Source: Calothrix sp. PCC 7103
GTDB taxonomy: Bacteria; Cyanobacteriota; Cyanobacteriia; Cyanobacteriales; Nostocaceae
Direction: 5' to 3'
Assembly: GCF_000331305.1 (NCBI RefSeq)
Contig: NZ_KB217478.1
Span: 7,905,481 to 7,969,480 of the forward strand
Length of the DNA stretch: 64,000 bases
Below the pieces are notes generated by a model. The model did not search any database. It saw only the letters and a list, made by a program, of their open reading frames with translations, and had not been told where the DNA came from. Each line of letters begins with the position of its first letter. The stretch's first letter is position 1. Below, piece by piece: positions 57,811-64,000 of the stretch. The translations under genes and the position numbers were made by a program.

Positions 57811-58437
57811 ATTTTTATTCCTTCAAGTAAAAATTTTATACTTGTACTTGCGTATATATAATCTTACTAAATTATTGAAGCTTTAGAGGCAGTACCTTAT
57901 GCTACGCACCAACCTCTATTACTTTCGTAAGCAAAGTAACAATAAGGCTGCGTATACCCAAGTGCTTTAAAGCTTTCAAATGAACTACAATCTCAAAAAG
58001 TCTTGCTCCATTTGCATTTTAGAGCTTGGGCGATTTTCAGCAAGAAAAATGTGTGGAGTTCATACCCTGTCAGCTTAATAGTTCAAATGAATTGTATTGA
58101 AATTAAACAGTAGCTATACCGAGCGTGCCACACTGAGTATAATAACGCTAAAAGAGATTTATCTATGTAAATATTGATTTAAATTGTTATTTTTTTACTA
58201 GTGCCAACCTAGTGTAAAGCATTAATTATTATATAAAGAGACAAGCTTTAGTTAACTAATTTAAGGGGTTTAATTCCCCATCCCCTTTGGGTTGCCTGTG
58301 CGCGAGTTGGGGTTTAAATCCCCATATAAAAACGTACTTGCGAATTGAAACTTTTTGTAATATAATTGTATTGTAATTAAATCTGCTACTAAACTAAGCG
58401 AATTAGCTAGCAAATAAATTTGTTGGTTAAAAAAATA
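57811..58437. other. intergenic region, no gene seen
   Basis: About 630 AT-rich bases. At 58265-58279 and 58309-58323 are two near-identical palindromes, GGGGTTTAATTCCCC and GGGGTTTAAATCCCC, 29 bases apart. Nothing else recognisable on either strand. Confidence 0.55.
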
Positions 58438-59235
58438 TTAACTTTCATTTTCAAGGTGTTTATTTTGAAAAAAATCATCAATAATTTGATTTAGTATTAA
58501 ATGAGGATCTGTGTTGTTTTGTGTAGCGTAATTTCTTAGCTTGTAAATATTATCTGATGATAGGCGAAGCGGAGCAAATCGTTCCGGAAAAGCCCAACTA
58601 CACTGTTGACACTCAAGCTGACAACCACGACAAGATGTACTCTTAAAGTTATTGCATTCGTCACATAAAGGTTGCCAGTTATCTAGCTCGTTACCACCAC
58701 CCCTAAATCGAGGAGTTTTATGGTCGTGCTGCAATCTAACTGCTGGTGCAGAACGACCGCAAACCGCACATTTATGATTATATTTTTCTAGAATGGACTG
58801 CCAATCTGAATTAGATAGTTTGACTCTTGGAACTCTTTTTTCGCTTAAAGATAAGCTGACTAGCTGATATGTTTTTCCTTGTCTACCAATACCTGTGACT
58901 CCTTCTTCTCCTTGGAGTTCGCGAAGACGACGAAAAACATCTACATAAGGTTTATAGGGTTTGTTACTTGAGTGCTGACTTTTTCTATAACGCTCAATTG
59001 CTTCTCTTAACTGTTCTTCCTTCACAAGAGGCCCTGGAATGCCGTGACCAACAGGCCAAAGTTCCTCTAGAAGTACCTTGTAATATGACTTATTCGCCTC
59101 ACTTGGTGATACAAACCCTTGACATACTTCCTCTAACCATGCGTCCCGGTTGACATTGCCTGGAACATTTTTGTCGCTGACAGGCGCCAGTGAGGAAAAT
59201 TGTTGTCTTCCGCGCGCTTTTCGATTACTAGTCAT
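58438..59235 (-). CDS. HNH-type restriction endonuclease
   Basis: 265 residues. The C-terminal half carries an HNH/zinc module: CAVCGRSAPAVRLQHDHKTP, FRGGGNELDNWQPLCDECNN, and more paired cysteines (CRGCQLECQQC). The N-terminal half (WLEEVCQGFVSPSEANKSYY) is likely the DNA-recognition part. Its ATG overlaps the stop of the upstream controller gene (TAATG), so translation is coupled. With the divergent cytosine methyltransferase this forms a type II restriction-modification system; the recognition site cannot be read from sequence. Confidence 0.82.
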   Translation of the reverse strand: MTSNRKARGRQQFSSLAPVSDKNVPGNVNRDAWLEEVCQGFVSPSEANKSYYKVLLEELWPVGHGIPGPLVKEEQLREAIERYRKSQHSSNKPYKPYVDVFRRLRELQGEEGVTGIGRQGKTYQLVSLSLSEKRVPRVKLSNSDWQSILEKYNHKCAVCGRSAPAVRLQHDHKTPRFRGGGNELDNWQPLCDECNNFKSTSCRGCQLECQQCSWAFPERFAPLRLSSDNIYKLRNYATQNNTDPHLILNQIIDDFFQNKHLENES

Positions 59236-59477
59236 TAGCTATCTCCTCGTAACAACCAAATTGGGTCTATATCTAGCACTCGTGAGATAGCATCAAGTTC
59301 ATAATCTTTGACACAACGCACTTGGCGTTCAATCTCTGAAATATCAGACTGCTCAAGCTTGACTTCGTAATCAACATTGAGAGCAGCGGCTAACTCAACT
59401 TGATCTAGACCAAGTTGTAATCTGACTTGACGAATTCTTAAACCACTTATATTTTGCTTTTTCTCCATTTTTGACAC
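59235..59477 (-). CDS. XRE-family controller (C) protein of the R-M system
   Basis: 80 residues of helix-turn-helix type: LRIRQVRLQLGLDQVELAAA, then LEQSDISEIERQVRCVKDYE and LDIDPIWLLRGD. Placed directly upstream of the HNH nuclease with a perfect palindrome 43 bases before its start, the layout of C proteins that delay nuclease synthesis until methylation is complete. Confidence 0.8.
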   Translation of the reverse strand: MSKMEKKQNISGLRIRQVRLQLGLDQVELAAALNVDYEVKLEQSDISEIERQVRCVKDYELDAISRVLDIDPIWLLRGDS

Positions 59478-59519
59478 CAGTCAGCAATAGCAAAATGTTA
59501 ATTTGATGTCAAAGATTCT

Positions 59520-59540
59520 TGTAGACGAAAATCGTCTACA
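59520..59540. promoter_or_regulatory. palindromic operator (C-box candidate)
   Basis: TGTAGACG and CGTCTACA flank AAAAT: perfect 8-base arms in the space between the divergent controller and methyltransferase genes. Natural binding site for the XRE controller, able to act on both transcripts. Confidence 0.7.
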
Positions 59541-59606
59541 GTAGCTTTTCAGGATTTAATCATTTATGATTAGCTTTATTATCTGAGTGTGTAACCAACA
59601 TCCTGT

Positions 59607-60494
59607 ATGCGTGTTTCCTCGTTCTTTGCTGGTATTGGAGGATTTGACCTTGGATTTGAGAGAGCAGGAATGCATGTTGTGTTTCAATGTGAGATAGACC
59701 CCTTTTGTCAACAAATATTAAAGCGACACTGGCGCCACGTACCTCTTCATGACGACATCACGACCCTCGTACCAACAGCTATCCCTGCCTCTGAACTTTG
59801 GTGTGCCGGATGGCCATGTCAAGACCTCAGCACCGCTAACACAGATAGAAAAGGACTTGCGGGAGAACGAAGCGGTTTGTTCTTCACGTTTATGGAATTG
59901 GTTAAAGAAGTTCAACCAAAATGGTTGGTCATGGAAAATGTGCCGGGTTTACTCTCAGCAGAGCAAGGAACAGCTTTTGAGACAGTTATCGACACGTTGG
60001 AAGAGAACGGGTATTTGGGGGGATGGGTATCGTGTAACGCTGTCGATACGGGGCTACCCCACAACCGAGACAGAGTATTCTTTATCGCAAGTTTTAGAAG
60101 CGAACGTGCCTATCACTTCTTTACTGACAGCAGCGAACTGTATGGGGATAATTCGACGAGAGAACCGCGCGAAAAGAAAGCTAGACCCGATTTTTGTCAA
60201 AGCGCTGTCGGAAACAATCCGCTTGTGGTACAACGTCGCGGTGGCTTCGGGTATACCTTGGCAAAAAGTATCTGCCCCACGTTACGTGCCCAAACAGGAG
60301 GACATCAAGGGGGTCATTCAGACAGACCAATACTCTGTGGCGAGAAACTTGACGTGGACAGAGTGGGAAATGCTCATGGGGTTTCCTCCCGGTTGGACGG
60401 TCGTCGAGGGAGACTCCTTGGTAACGCCGTTGTCCCAGCCATCAGCGAGTGGATTGGAAAGCGAATTTTAGAAGTTGAGAGAATTTATATTTGA
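59607..60494 (+). CDS. DNA (cytosine-5-)-methyltransferase
   Basis: 295 residues with all main C5-MTase motifs: I SSFFAGIGGFDLGF (4-17), IV GWPCQDLS with catalytic C71, VI MENVPG (109-114), VIII HNRDRVFFIAS (152-162), then PTLRAQTGGHQGGHSDRPIL, and X LLGNAVVPAISEWIGKRIL. Divergent from the controller/nuclease genes, which it protects against. A second long reading frame (59749-60471) lies wholly inside it. Confidence 0.93.
   Translation: MRVSSFFAGIGGFDLGFERAGMHVVFQCEIDPFCQQILKRHWRHVPLHDDITTLVPTAIPASELWCAGWPCQDLSTANTDRKGLAGERSGLFFTFMELVKEVQPKWLVMENVPGLLSAEQGTAFETVIDTLEENGYLGGWVSCNAVDTGLPHNRDRVFFIASFRSERAYHFFTDSSELYGDNSTREPREKKARPDFCQSAVGNNPLVVQRRGGFGYTLAKSICPTLRAQTGGHQGGHSDRPILCGEKLDVDRVGNAHGVSSRLDGRRGRLLGNAVVPAISEWIGKRILEVERIYI
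59749..60471 (+). CDS. possible overlapping gene inside the methyltransferase (+1 frame)
   Basis: A 240-residue open frame with no stop, shifted one base from the methyltransferase frame. It is not obviously noise: it reads NGWSWKMCRVYS, TRWKRTGIWGDGYRVTL, YSLSQVLEANVP and NCMGIIRRENRAKRKLDPIF, closely resembling small proteins encoded beside phage and bacterial dcm genes (SLSDVLE..VP..YYLS..ACxGILRR, recalled, not searched). It also carries WTEWEMLMGFPPGWTVV, a motif expected in the C-terminus of C5-MTases. No clear ribosome site precedes ATG 59749. Confidence 0.5.
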   Translation: MTTSRPSYQQLSLPLNFGVPDGHVKTSAPLTQIEKDLRENEAVCSSRLWNWLKKFNQNGWSWKMCRVYSQQSKEQLLRQLSTRWKRTGIWGDGYRVTLSIRGYPTTETEYSLSQVLEANVPITSLLTAANCMGIIRRENRAKRKLDPIFVKALSETIRLWYNVAVASGIPWQKVSAPRYVPKQEDIKGVIQTDQYSVARNLTWTEWEMLMGFPPGWTVVEGDSLVTPLSQPSASGLESEF

Positions 60495-60975
60495 AAACTT
60501 GTTAAAGATTAATAAATTAGAGGCGAGAATATTAAAAATTATGAGCCAGCAAGAAAAACTCTATTAATTTAGATTATTGGGTGTATCTCTAACTGATAAA
60601 GCAGAAATAGTGAGGAATGCAATTAATAATTACTGCGATGAATTAATAGCGGCTTTTACTGTAATTACATCAAAAAACATTCGTATTCGGAAAATCATTT
60701 AGTTTAAATAGCTACATAGATAGATGCTTCGTTCCTCAGCATGACAAAATTAATATCTTTAAGATGCTGAGGCACGAAGCATGACATATGTTCAAGTTTG
60801 TCGTATAAATTTCGTGAACCTATTAGTAACGGCGCCACTATCTAGCGTTTGGTTTTATAGCTATAAAGTAACATACCATCAGGCGCCTACTCTAAAACCT
60901 AAGACAGAGGAATCTGTAGCGTAAAAATTATCTATTTAAGGAACGTGGAAAAATAGATAACAAGGTATTGATTAC
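60495..60975. other. intergenic region with a degenerate small ORF and a fold-back repeat
   Basis: About 480 bases. From ATG 60541 a 54-codon frame with one internal TAA reads LLGVSLTDKAEIVRNAINNY, probably a dead small gene. At 60724-60742 and 60764-60782 lie ATGCTTCGTTCCTCAGCAT and its near-reverse, the CAGCATGACA-type dispersed repeat. Two GGCGCC sites (60830, 60882) follow. Confidence 0.55.
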
Positions 60976-61629
60976 ATGATTAAGAAAATTCTAACGGGCA
61001 TTGGTTTGGTTACTTTTGGGTTATTGACATCGCTGCTTATTGGTACTGCGTTGCCTGGAGATAATTTTGTTAATGCTCAAACTAATCGTACTGCACCCGC
61101 GCGTAGTAACCAGCTAAATGCCATAGATAGACAGTATGTGCAAGATGCTGGTCAAGCTAGTTTAGCTGGTATTAGCTTGGGTAAGTTGGCCTTGCAACGT
61201 TCTACCAATGCTTCTGTTAAACAGTTTGCACAAGCAGAAATTGATGAACAAGTTGATGTCAGAAATAATTTAAGCCGTATTGCGCCAAAATTAGGTGTTA
61301 CTGTTCCAAGTACTCCGAATGCTAAAAATCAAGCTATTTCGGCGCGTATGTCTGGACTTTCTGGCGCCAATTTTGATAAAGCATTTCTTCAAGAAGCAGG
61401 TATTAATGCTCACTTAGAGAATGCTGCTATCTATCAACGTGAAGCTGCATTTGGACAAAATCAAGATTTGATTGGAGTCGCTAATAAAGGTTTGCCAATT
61501 ATCAGTAGACACTTTAATACTGCTAGTAGCTTGACGAATTACCAAGTTGCTGAGGTAATACAACAAATTAATACTCCTGGTGCGTCCGGTGCTACTACTA
61601 CACCGCAAAATAATACGGCGCCTCAGTAA
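60976..61629 (+). CDS. DUF4142 domain protein, exported
   Basis: 217 residues. N-terminal signal-like segment (ILTGIGLVTFGLLTSLLIGT) ending near NAQ. The mature part is a DUF4142 four-helix bundle: RQYVQDAGQASLAGISLGKL, NASVKQFAQAEIDEQ and FLQEAGINAHLENAAIYQRE. The fold is ferritin-like and the function unproven; members are often stress-induced. A Thr/Gln/Asn-rich tail ends the protein. Confidence 0.87.
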   Translation: MIKKILTGIGLVTFGLLTSLLIGTALPGDNFVNAQTNRTAPARSNQLNAIDRQYVQDAGQASLAGISLGKLALQRSTNASVKQFAQAEIDEQVDVRNNLSRIAPKLGVTVPSTPNAKNQAISARMSGLSGANFDKAFLQEAGINAHLENAAIYQREAAFGQNQDLIGVANKGLPIISRHFNTASSLTNYQVAEVIQQINTPGASGATTTPQNNTAPQ

Positions 61630-61675
61630 ATCTTAATTGTTATTGGGTGTATTGTTAAATAATATGGCGCCGTAG

Positions 61676-61736
61676 GGTGCGTGAAAGCCATTACAAATTA
61701 TAAATGAAAAGCAATGTTAAAGTGCTTTCACGCACC
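61676..61736 (+). terminator. hairpin downstream of the DUF4142 gene
   Basis: GGTGCGTGAAAGC and GCTTTCACGCACC pair over 13 bases. Same repeat type as the hairpin at 34825-34884, with matching changes in both arms (GACGCTA versus GAAAGC). Confidence 0.65.
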
Positions 61737-61770
61737 ATTTACACGTTTTAAATTTAGTAAGGCTAAAAGT

Positions 61771-61971
61771 ATGAATGATAATTCCGTGTTTGCTATATTT
61801 ATTGGCTTTGGATGTATTTGGGTATTAATGGGTGTTGGTGGTGTTATTGCTCTGATGAAAATGGATGGGCAGGAAATTAGGTTTAGTAAGACTGCGCTTG
61901 TTGTTGCTATCCCTATTATTTTGCCAATTATAATTACTCTTACTTATGCTGCTATTAGGGGTACTTTTTAA
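61771..61971 (+). CDS. small two-helix membrane protein
   Basis: 66 residues from ATG 61771 (MNDNSVFAIFIGFGCIWVLM), the better start because the frame upstream overlaps the hairpin. Two hydrophobic helices are separated by MKMDGQEIRFSKT. No family recognised. Confidence 0.6.
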   Translation: MNDNSVFAIFIGFGCIWVLMGVGGVIALMKMDGQEIRFSKTALVVAIPIILPIIITLTYAAIRGTF

Positions 61972-62037
61972 TACTTTTGTTTGTTCTACCTGTGATATGT
62001 CTTGGGTCGGCGCCGTTTATTCTAGGTATAGATGAAT

Positions 62038-62202
62038 TTAAAATCTTTCTTTGTCAAGTTTTAAGTTTCTGGGTTTAAAACCATCTTTTAGTACATATAG
62101 TGATATGGTATAGGCGCCAAAGTCACCGTATACGCAACCGTTTTTAAATCCAGATGGCATATCGGGTATAGTTGTGGCGCCTATTGAACCCATATATATC
62201 AT
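62038..62202 (-). CDS. short hypothetical ORF, perhaps a gene remnant
   Basis: My translation of the minus strand from ATG 62202 gives 54 residues (MIYMGSIGATTIPDMPSGFK...) ending at TAA 62038. The frame is open for 13 codons upstream (TWQEVKSQIQ) to a stop, without another ATG. Codon style and two in-frame GGCGCC sites resemble real local genes. Function unknown; may be the end of a lost gene. Confidence 0.4.
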   Translation of the reverse strand: MIYMGSIGATTIPDMPSGFKNGCVYGDFGAYTISLYVLKDGFKPRNLKLDKERF

Positions 62203-62311
62203 TTGTATTTGTGATTTTACTTCTTGCCAAGTTTTACAATAGTATTATGTTAAACGCAATATAATTAAAGCTAGCGTGGATACAATTGCTTTGAATATAT
62301 TACAATTTACT

Positions 62312-62662
62312 TTATGTATAAAGGCTTTCTGCCTTACAATAAATTCTATTTGGTTGCGTCTCAAAGTATTTAAATAAAGCAGGACAAAGCCATCCTTCTA
62401 GTTTTTTTTCACCCCATAAATACCAGTGTCCGTTATATTCTTCGCGTAGCCATATTAACTCCGCTTGATACCCAGGAAAAGGATTACCTGAAAATAAAAG
62501 TTTGAAACCTTCGTCAGTGTTAGAAATATCTTTGACCAAAATGTCAATCATTTCGGGGACTCCACTGACAAACGGTTCTTGCACGAGTCCCACTCGTTCG
62601 TCGTCGAATACCCAGGTTCCATTGTGTCGGTAAGGAAAAATAACTGCAATCGCATTACTCAT
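62312..62662 (-). CDS. DUF6717-like hypothetical protein
   Basis: About 116 residues from ATG 62662 (MSNAIAVIFPYRHNGTWVFD). The conserved look WVFDDERVGLVQEPFVSGVP, then GHWYLWGEKKLEGWLCPALF and KYFETQPNRIY matches a small cyanobacterial/planctomycete family I recall as DUF6717. Function unknown. No partner on its strand. Confidence 0.65.
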   Translation of the reverse strand: MSNAIAVIFPYRHNGTWVFDDERVGLVQEPFVSGVPEMIDILVKDISNTDEGFKLLFSGNPFPGYQAELIWLREEYNGHWYLWGEKKLEGWLCPALFKYFETQPNRIYCKAESLYT

Positions 62663-62848
62663 TACATTCTCACTTATTACCATAACTGTTGTTGAGACGA
62701 CTTCTTTCTAGCGATGGGTTCCAAGCTTAACTGGCGCCACTACAATGTAAACTTATGTAAATATGCTGAGGGAAATACTCATTTAGTATTCAGGGGCTTC
62801 TCAGGAATAACGTTTAATATGTGAAATTGTAAGGACAAATTTTAATTT

Positions 62849-63637
62849 ATGTGCCGTTTACTTGCTTATATTGGTACCCCTGTAAATCTAGAAACGCTTC
62901 TATATGAACCAGAACATTCACTGATAGTTCAAAGTTATCAACCGCGTGAAATGCTTTCAGGTGTCGTAAACGCAGATGGCTGCGGCGTTGCCTGGTATGA
63001 TTTGAAAAAGGGTTCGGCGCCTTTTATTTATAAAAATACTCTACCAATTTGGAATGATATTAATCTACCAAGTATCAGTCGCTACGTGGAATCTAACAAT
63101 ATTTTAGCTTATGTGCGTAGCGCAACATCAGGTCAAGCGCTTGATATGAGCAACTCACAGCCGTTTCAATATAAGAACTTCTCATTTATCCATAACGGTC
63201 GTATTGATAAGTTTAAAAAGACTTTGTACAGGCCAATACGAACTCAATTAAGCGATGAAATTTACCAATGGATTGGTGGAAACACTGACTCAGAGCATTT
63301 TTTTGCAATGATATTAAATAAGCTCACTGCCAATCCTGATAAAACTATTGAACAAGCTGTACATGCAACGTTGCTTGAACTTAAAGAAATGGCGATAAAT
63401 TATGATACTTGTGCATTAGCAAATTTGGTTATTAGCGACGGTAAACGACTAGTTGCTTCACGTTATGCAACAAAACAACCTGCACCTACGCTTTATTGGG
63501 TTAAAAATGACCCAAATTTTCCGTCCTCAGTAATTATTGCTTCGGAACCGTTGTTTACTGGTAATTGGCAGGCATGTCCAGAAAATAGCATTATTAGTGT
63601 GGGAGAAGACTGTGATATTGAACTATTGCAAATCTAG
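62849..63637 (+). CDS. egtC: ergothioneine biosynthesis amidohydrolase EgtC
   Basis: 262 residues, class II glutamine-amidotransferase fold with nucleophile Cys2 (MCRLLAYIG), ADGCGVAWY, YVRSATSG and FSFIHNGRID. EgtC removes the gamma-glutamyl group from the sulfoxide intermediate of ergothioneine synthesis. The next gene, an EgtB-like enzyme, overlaps its 3' end, which supports this assignment over other class II amidotransferases. Confidence 0.85.
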   Translation: MCRLLAYIGTPVNLETLLYEPEHSLIVQSYQPREMLSGVVNADGCGVAWYDLKKGSAPFIYKNTLPIWNDINLPSISRYVESNNILAYVRSATSGQALDMSNSQPFQYKNFSFIHNGRIDKFKKTLYRPIRTQLSDEIYQWIGGNTDSEHFFAMILNKLTANPDKTIEQAVHATLLELKEMAINYDTCALANLVISDGKRLVASRYATKQPAPTLYWVKNDPNFPSSVIIASEPLFTGNWQACPENSIISVGEDCDIELLQI

Positions 63638-64000
63638 CTTACGAGATTACTTTATACATGGGTTTCAGGAGTGTCGCACACAAACGCTGGAACTATTAGA
63701 TAGTTTGGATGAGGAGACTTTTTGTTGTCAAGCGCATCCTGATTTTAGTCCGGTTGGTTGGCATCTAGGACATATTGCTTATACTGAGTCATTATGGTTA
63801 TTGGAACGCGGCGCCAAGCAAGCGTGCATGTTTCCGCAATACCGTAAACTATATGCAGCAGATGGTTTACCAAAATCAGAACGAGTCAAATTACCAAGCA
63901 TTGAAGAAACTCGTAATTACTTAAATGCAGTTCGCAAAAAAGTTATAGATTACATAAAAGTCGTAGATATCGAACCGCAAGAAAAACTTTGGCGATTTTT
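63612..64000 (+). CDS. egtB: EgtB-like non-haem iron enzyme, N-terminal part, cut by window end
   Basis: Translated by me from GTG 63612 (start uncertain; it overlaps egtC by 26 bases) to the window end, 129 codons. It shows a DinB-type domain with GWHLGHIAYTESLWLLERGA and the iron-ligand His pattern, then PQYRKLYAADGLPKSERVKL. EgtB joins a thiol donor to hercynine with O2. The C-terminal sulfatase-modifying-factor domain would lie beyond the window. Confidence 0.8.
   Translation, partial: MILNYCKSSLRDYFIHGFQECRTQTLELLDSLDEETFCCQAHPDFSPVGWHLGHIAYTESLWLLERGAKQACMFPQYRKLYAADGLPKSERVKLPSIEETRNYLNAVRKKVIDYIKVVDIEPQEKLWRF

Noticed and set aside
59607-60494. GGCGCC as the target of the local cytosine methyltransferase
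   Set aside because: No specificity can be read from the target-recognition region, and R-M selection would normally remove sites. Kept only as a question in the findings.
57004-60494. Prophage or phage remnant around the helicase and R-M genes
   Set aside because: No integrase, capsid, terminase, tail or lysis genes are present; the set is explained as an R-M system next to a broken helicase gene.
60541-60702. Small gene of 54 codons
   Set aside because: It has an in-frame TAA at codon 9, no ribosome site and no family; described only as a degenerate ORF in the intergenic entry.
1-64000. CRISPR array, tRNA, rRNA, tmRNA or RNase P RNA
   Set aside because: I saw no regularly spaced direct repeats and no cloverleaf or conserved RNA cores on either strand. 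The short palindromes are dispersed singly, not in arrays.

Overview
The window reads as chromosomal DNA of a cyanobacterium, most likely a filamentous Nostocales-type strain. The support is a full-length magnesium chelatase H subunit (ChlH), an SLH/OprB-type porin, a PatA-like response regulator, a cyanobacterial PIN/TRAM membrane protein, NB-ARC and Uma2 proteins, heptamer STRR repeats and many short palindromic dispersed repeats typical of this phylum. Base composition is moderately AT-rich. The palindrome GGCGCC is strikingly frequent (about 86 copies by eye), apparently in place of the classical HIP1 octamer GCGATCGC.

Layout. 1-8.2 kb: the 5' end of an NB-ARC protein (minus strand), then a GMC oxidoreductase fused to a DUF1080 (3-keto-disaccharide hydrolase) domain, a DyP peroxidase with two LysM domains, and an OFA-type MFS transporter. 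8.3-12.1 kb: an ISL3-family element that splits or abuts a small gene, then a HigB toxin and a HigA antitoxin fused to an ImmA/IrrE metalloprotease. 12.1-19.5 kb: the uncharacterised STM4011-STM4015 gene set (two radical SAM proteins, an alkaline-phosphatase-fold hydrolase, an ATP-grasp protein and an LRR protein), with two decayed extra copies of the LRR gene and a Uma2 insertion. 19.7-36.1 kb: hypothetical proteins, a dead aminoglycoside-kinase-like gene, PIN/TRAM, hemW, a lone HicB, a DUF433/DUF5615 toxin-antitoxin pair, a PatA-like regulator, a universal stress protein, pgk, a NUDIX hydrolase, ftsH, an M23 peptidase and an LpxB-like protein.

36.3-43.9 kb: a block with no GGCGCC but six HIP1 octamers, which occur nowhere else in the window. 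It carries a REC-histidine kinase, a hybrid histidine kinase coupled to a PhnD-like binding lipoprotein, and an iron-uptake-type porin. An IS607 transposase remnant lies on its left and a gene remnant on its right. I read it as a transferred sensory island. 44-50.9 kb: an S8 peptidase next to a free-standing I9-like inhibitor, a HigB remnant, and a very AT-rich three-gene operon (AAA ATPase, Toprim-like protein, DUF262 protein) that looks like an anti-phage system. 51.4-64 kb: chlH, one intact and one frameshifted Uma2 gene, a truncated helicase, a type II restriction-modification set (HNH nuclease, controller with operator, C5 methyltransferase containing a second long reading frame), a DUF4142 protein, and the start of an ergothioneine operon (egtC, then egtB cut by the window end).

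The strongest candidates for undescribed biology are the STM4011-4015 set, the ATPase/Toprim/DUF262 operon, the oxidase-hydrolase fusion paired with a LysM peroxidase, the double-coding methyltransferase, and the GGCGCC/HIP1 mosaic.
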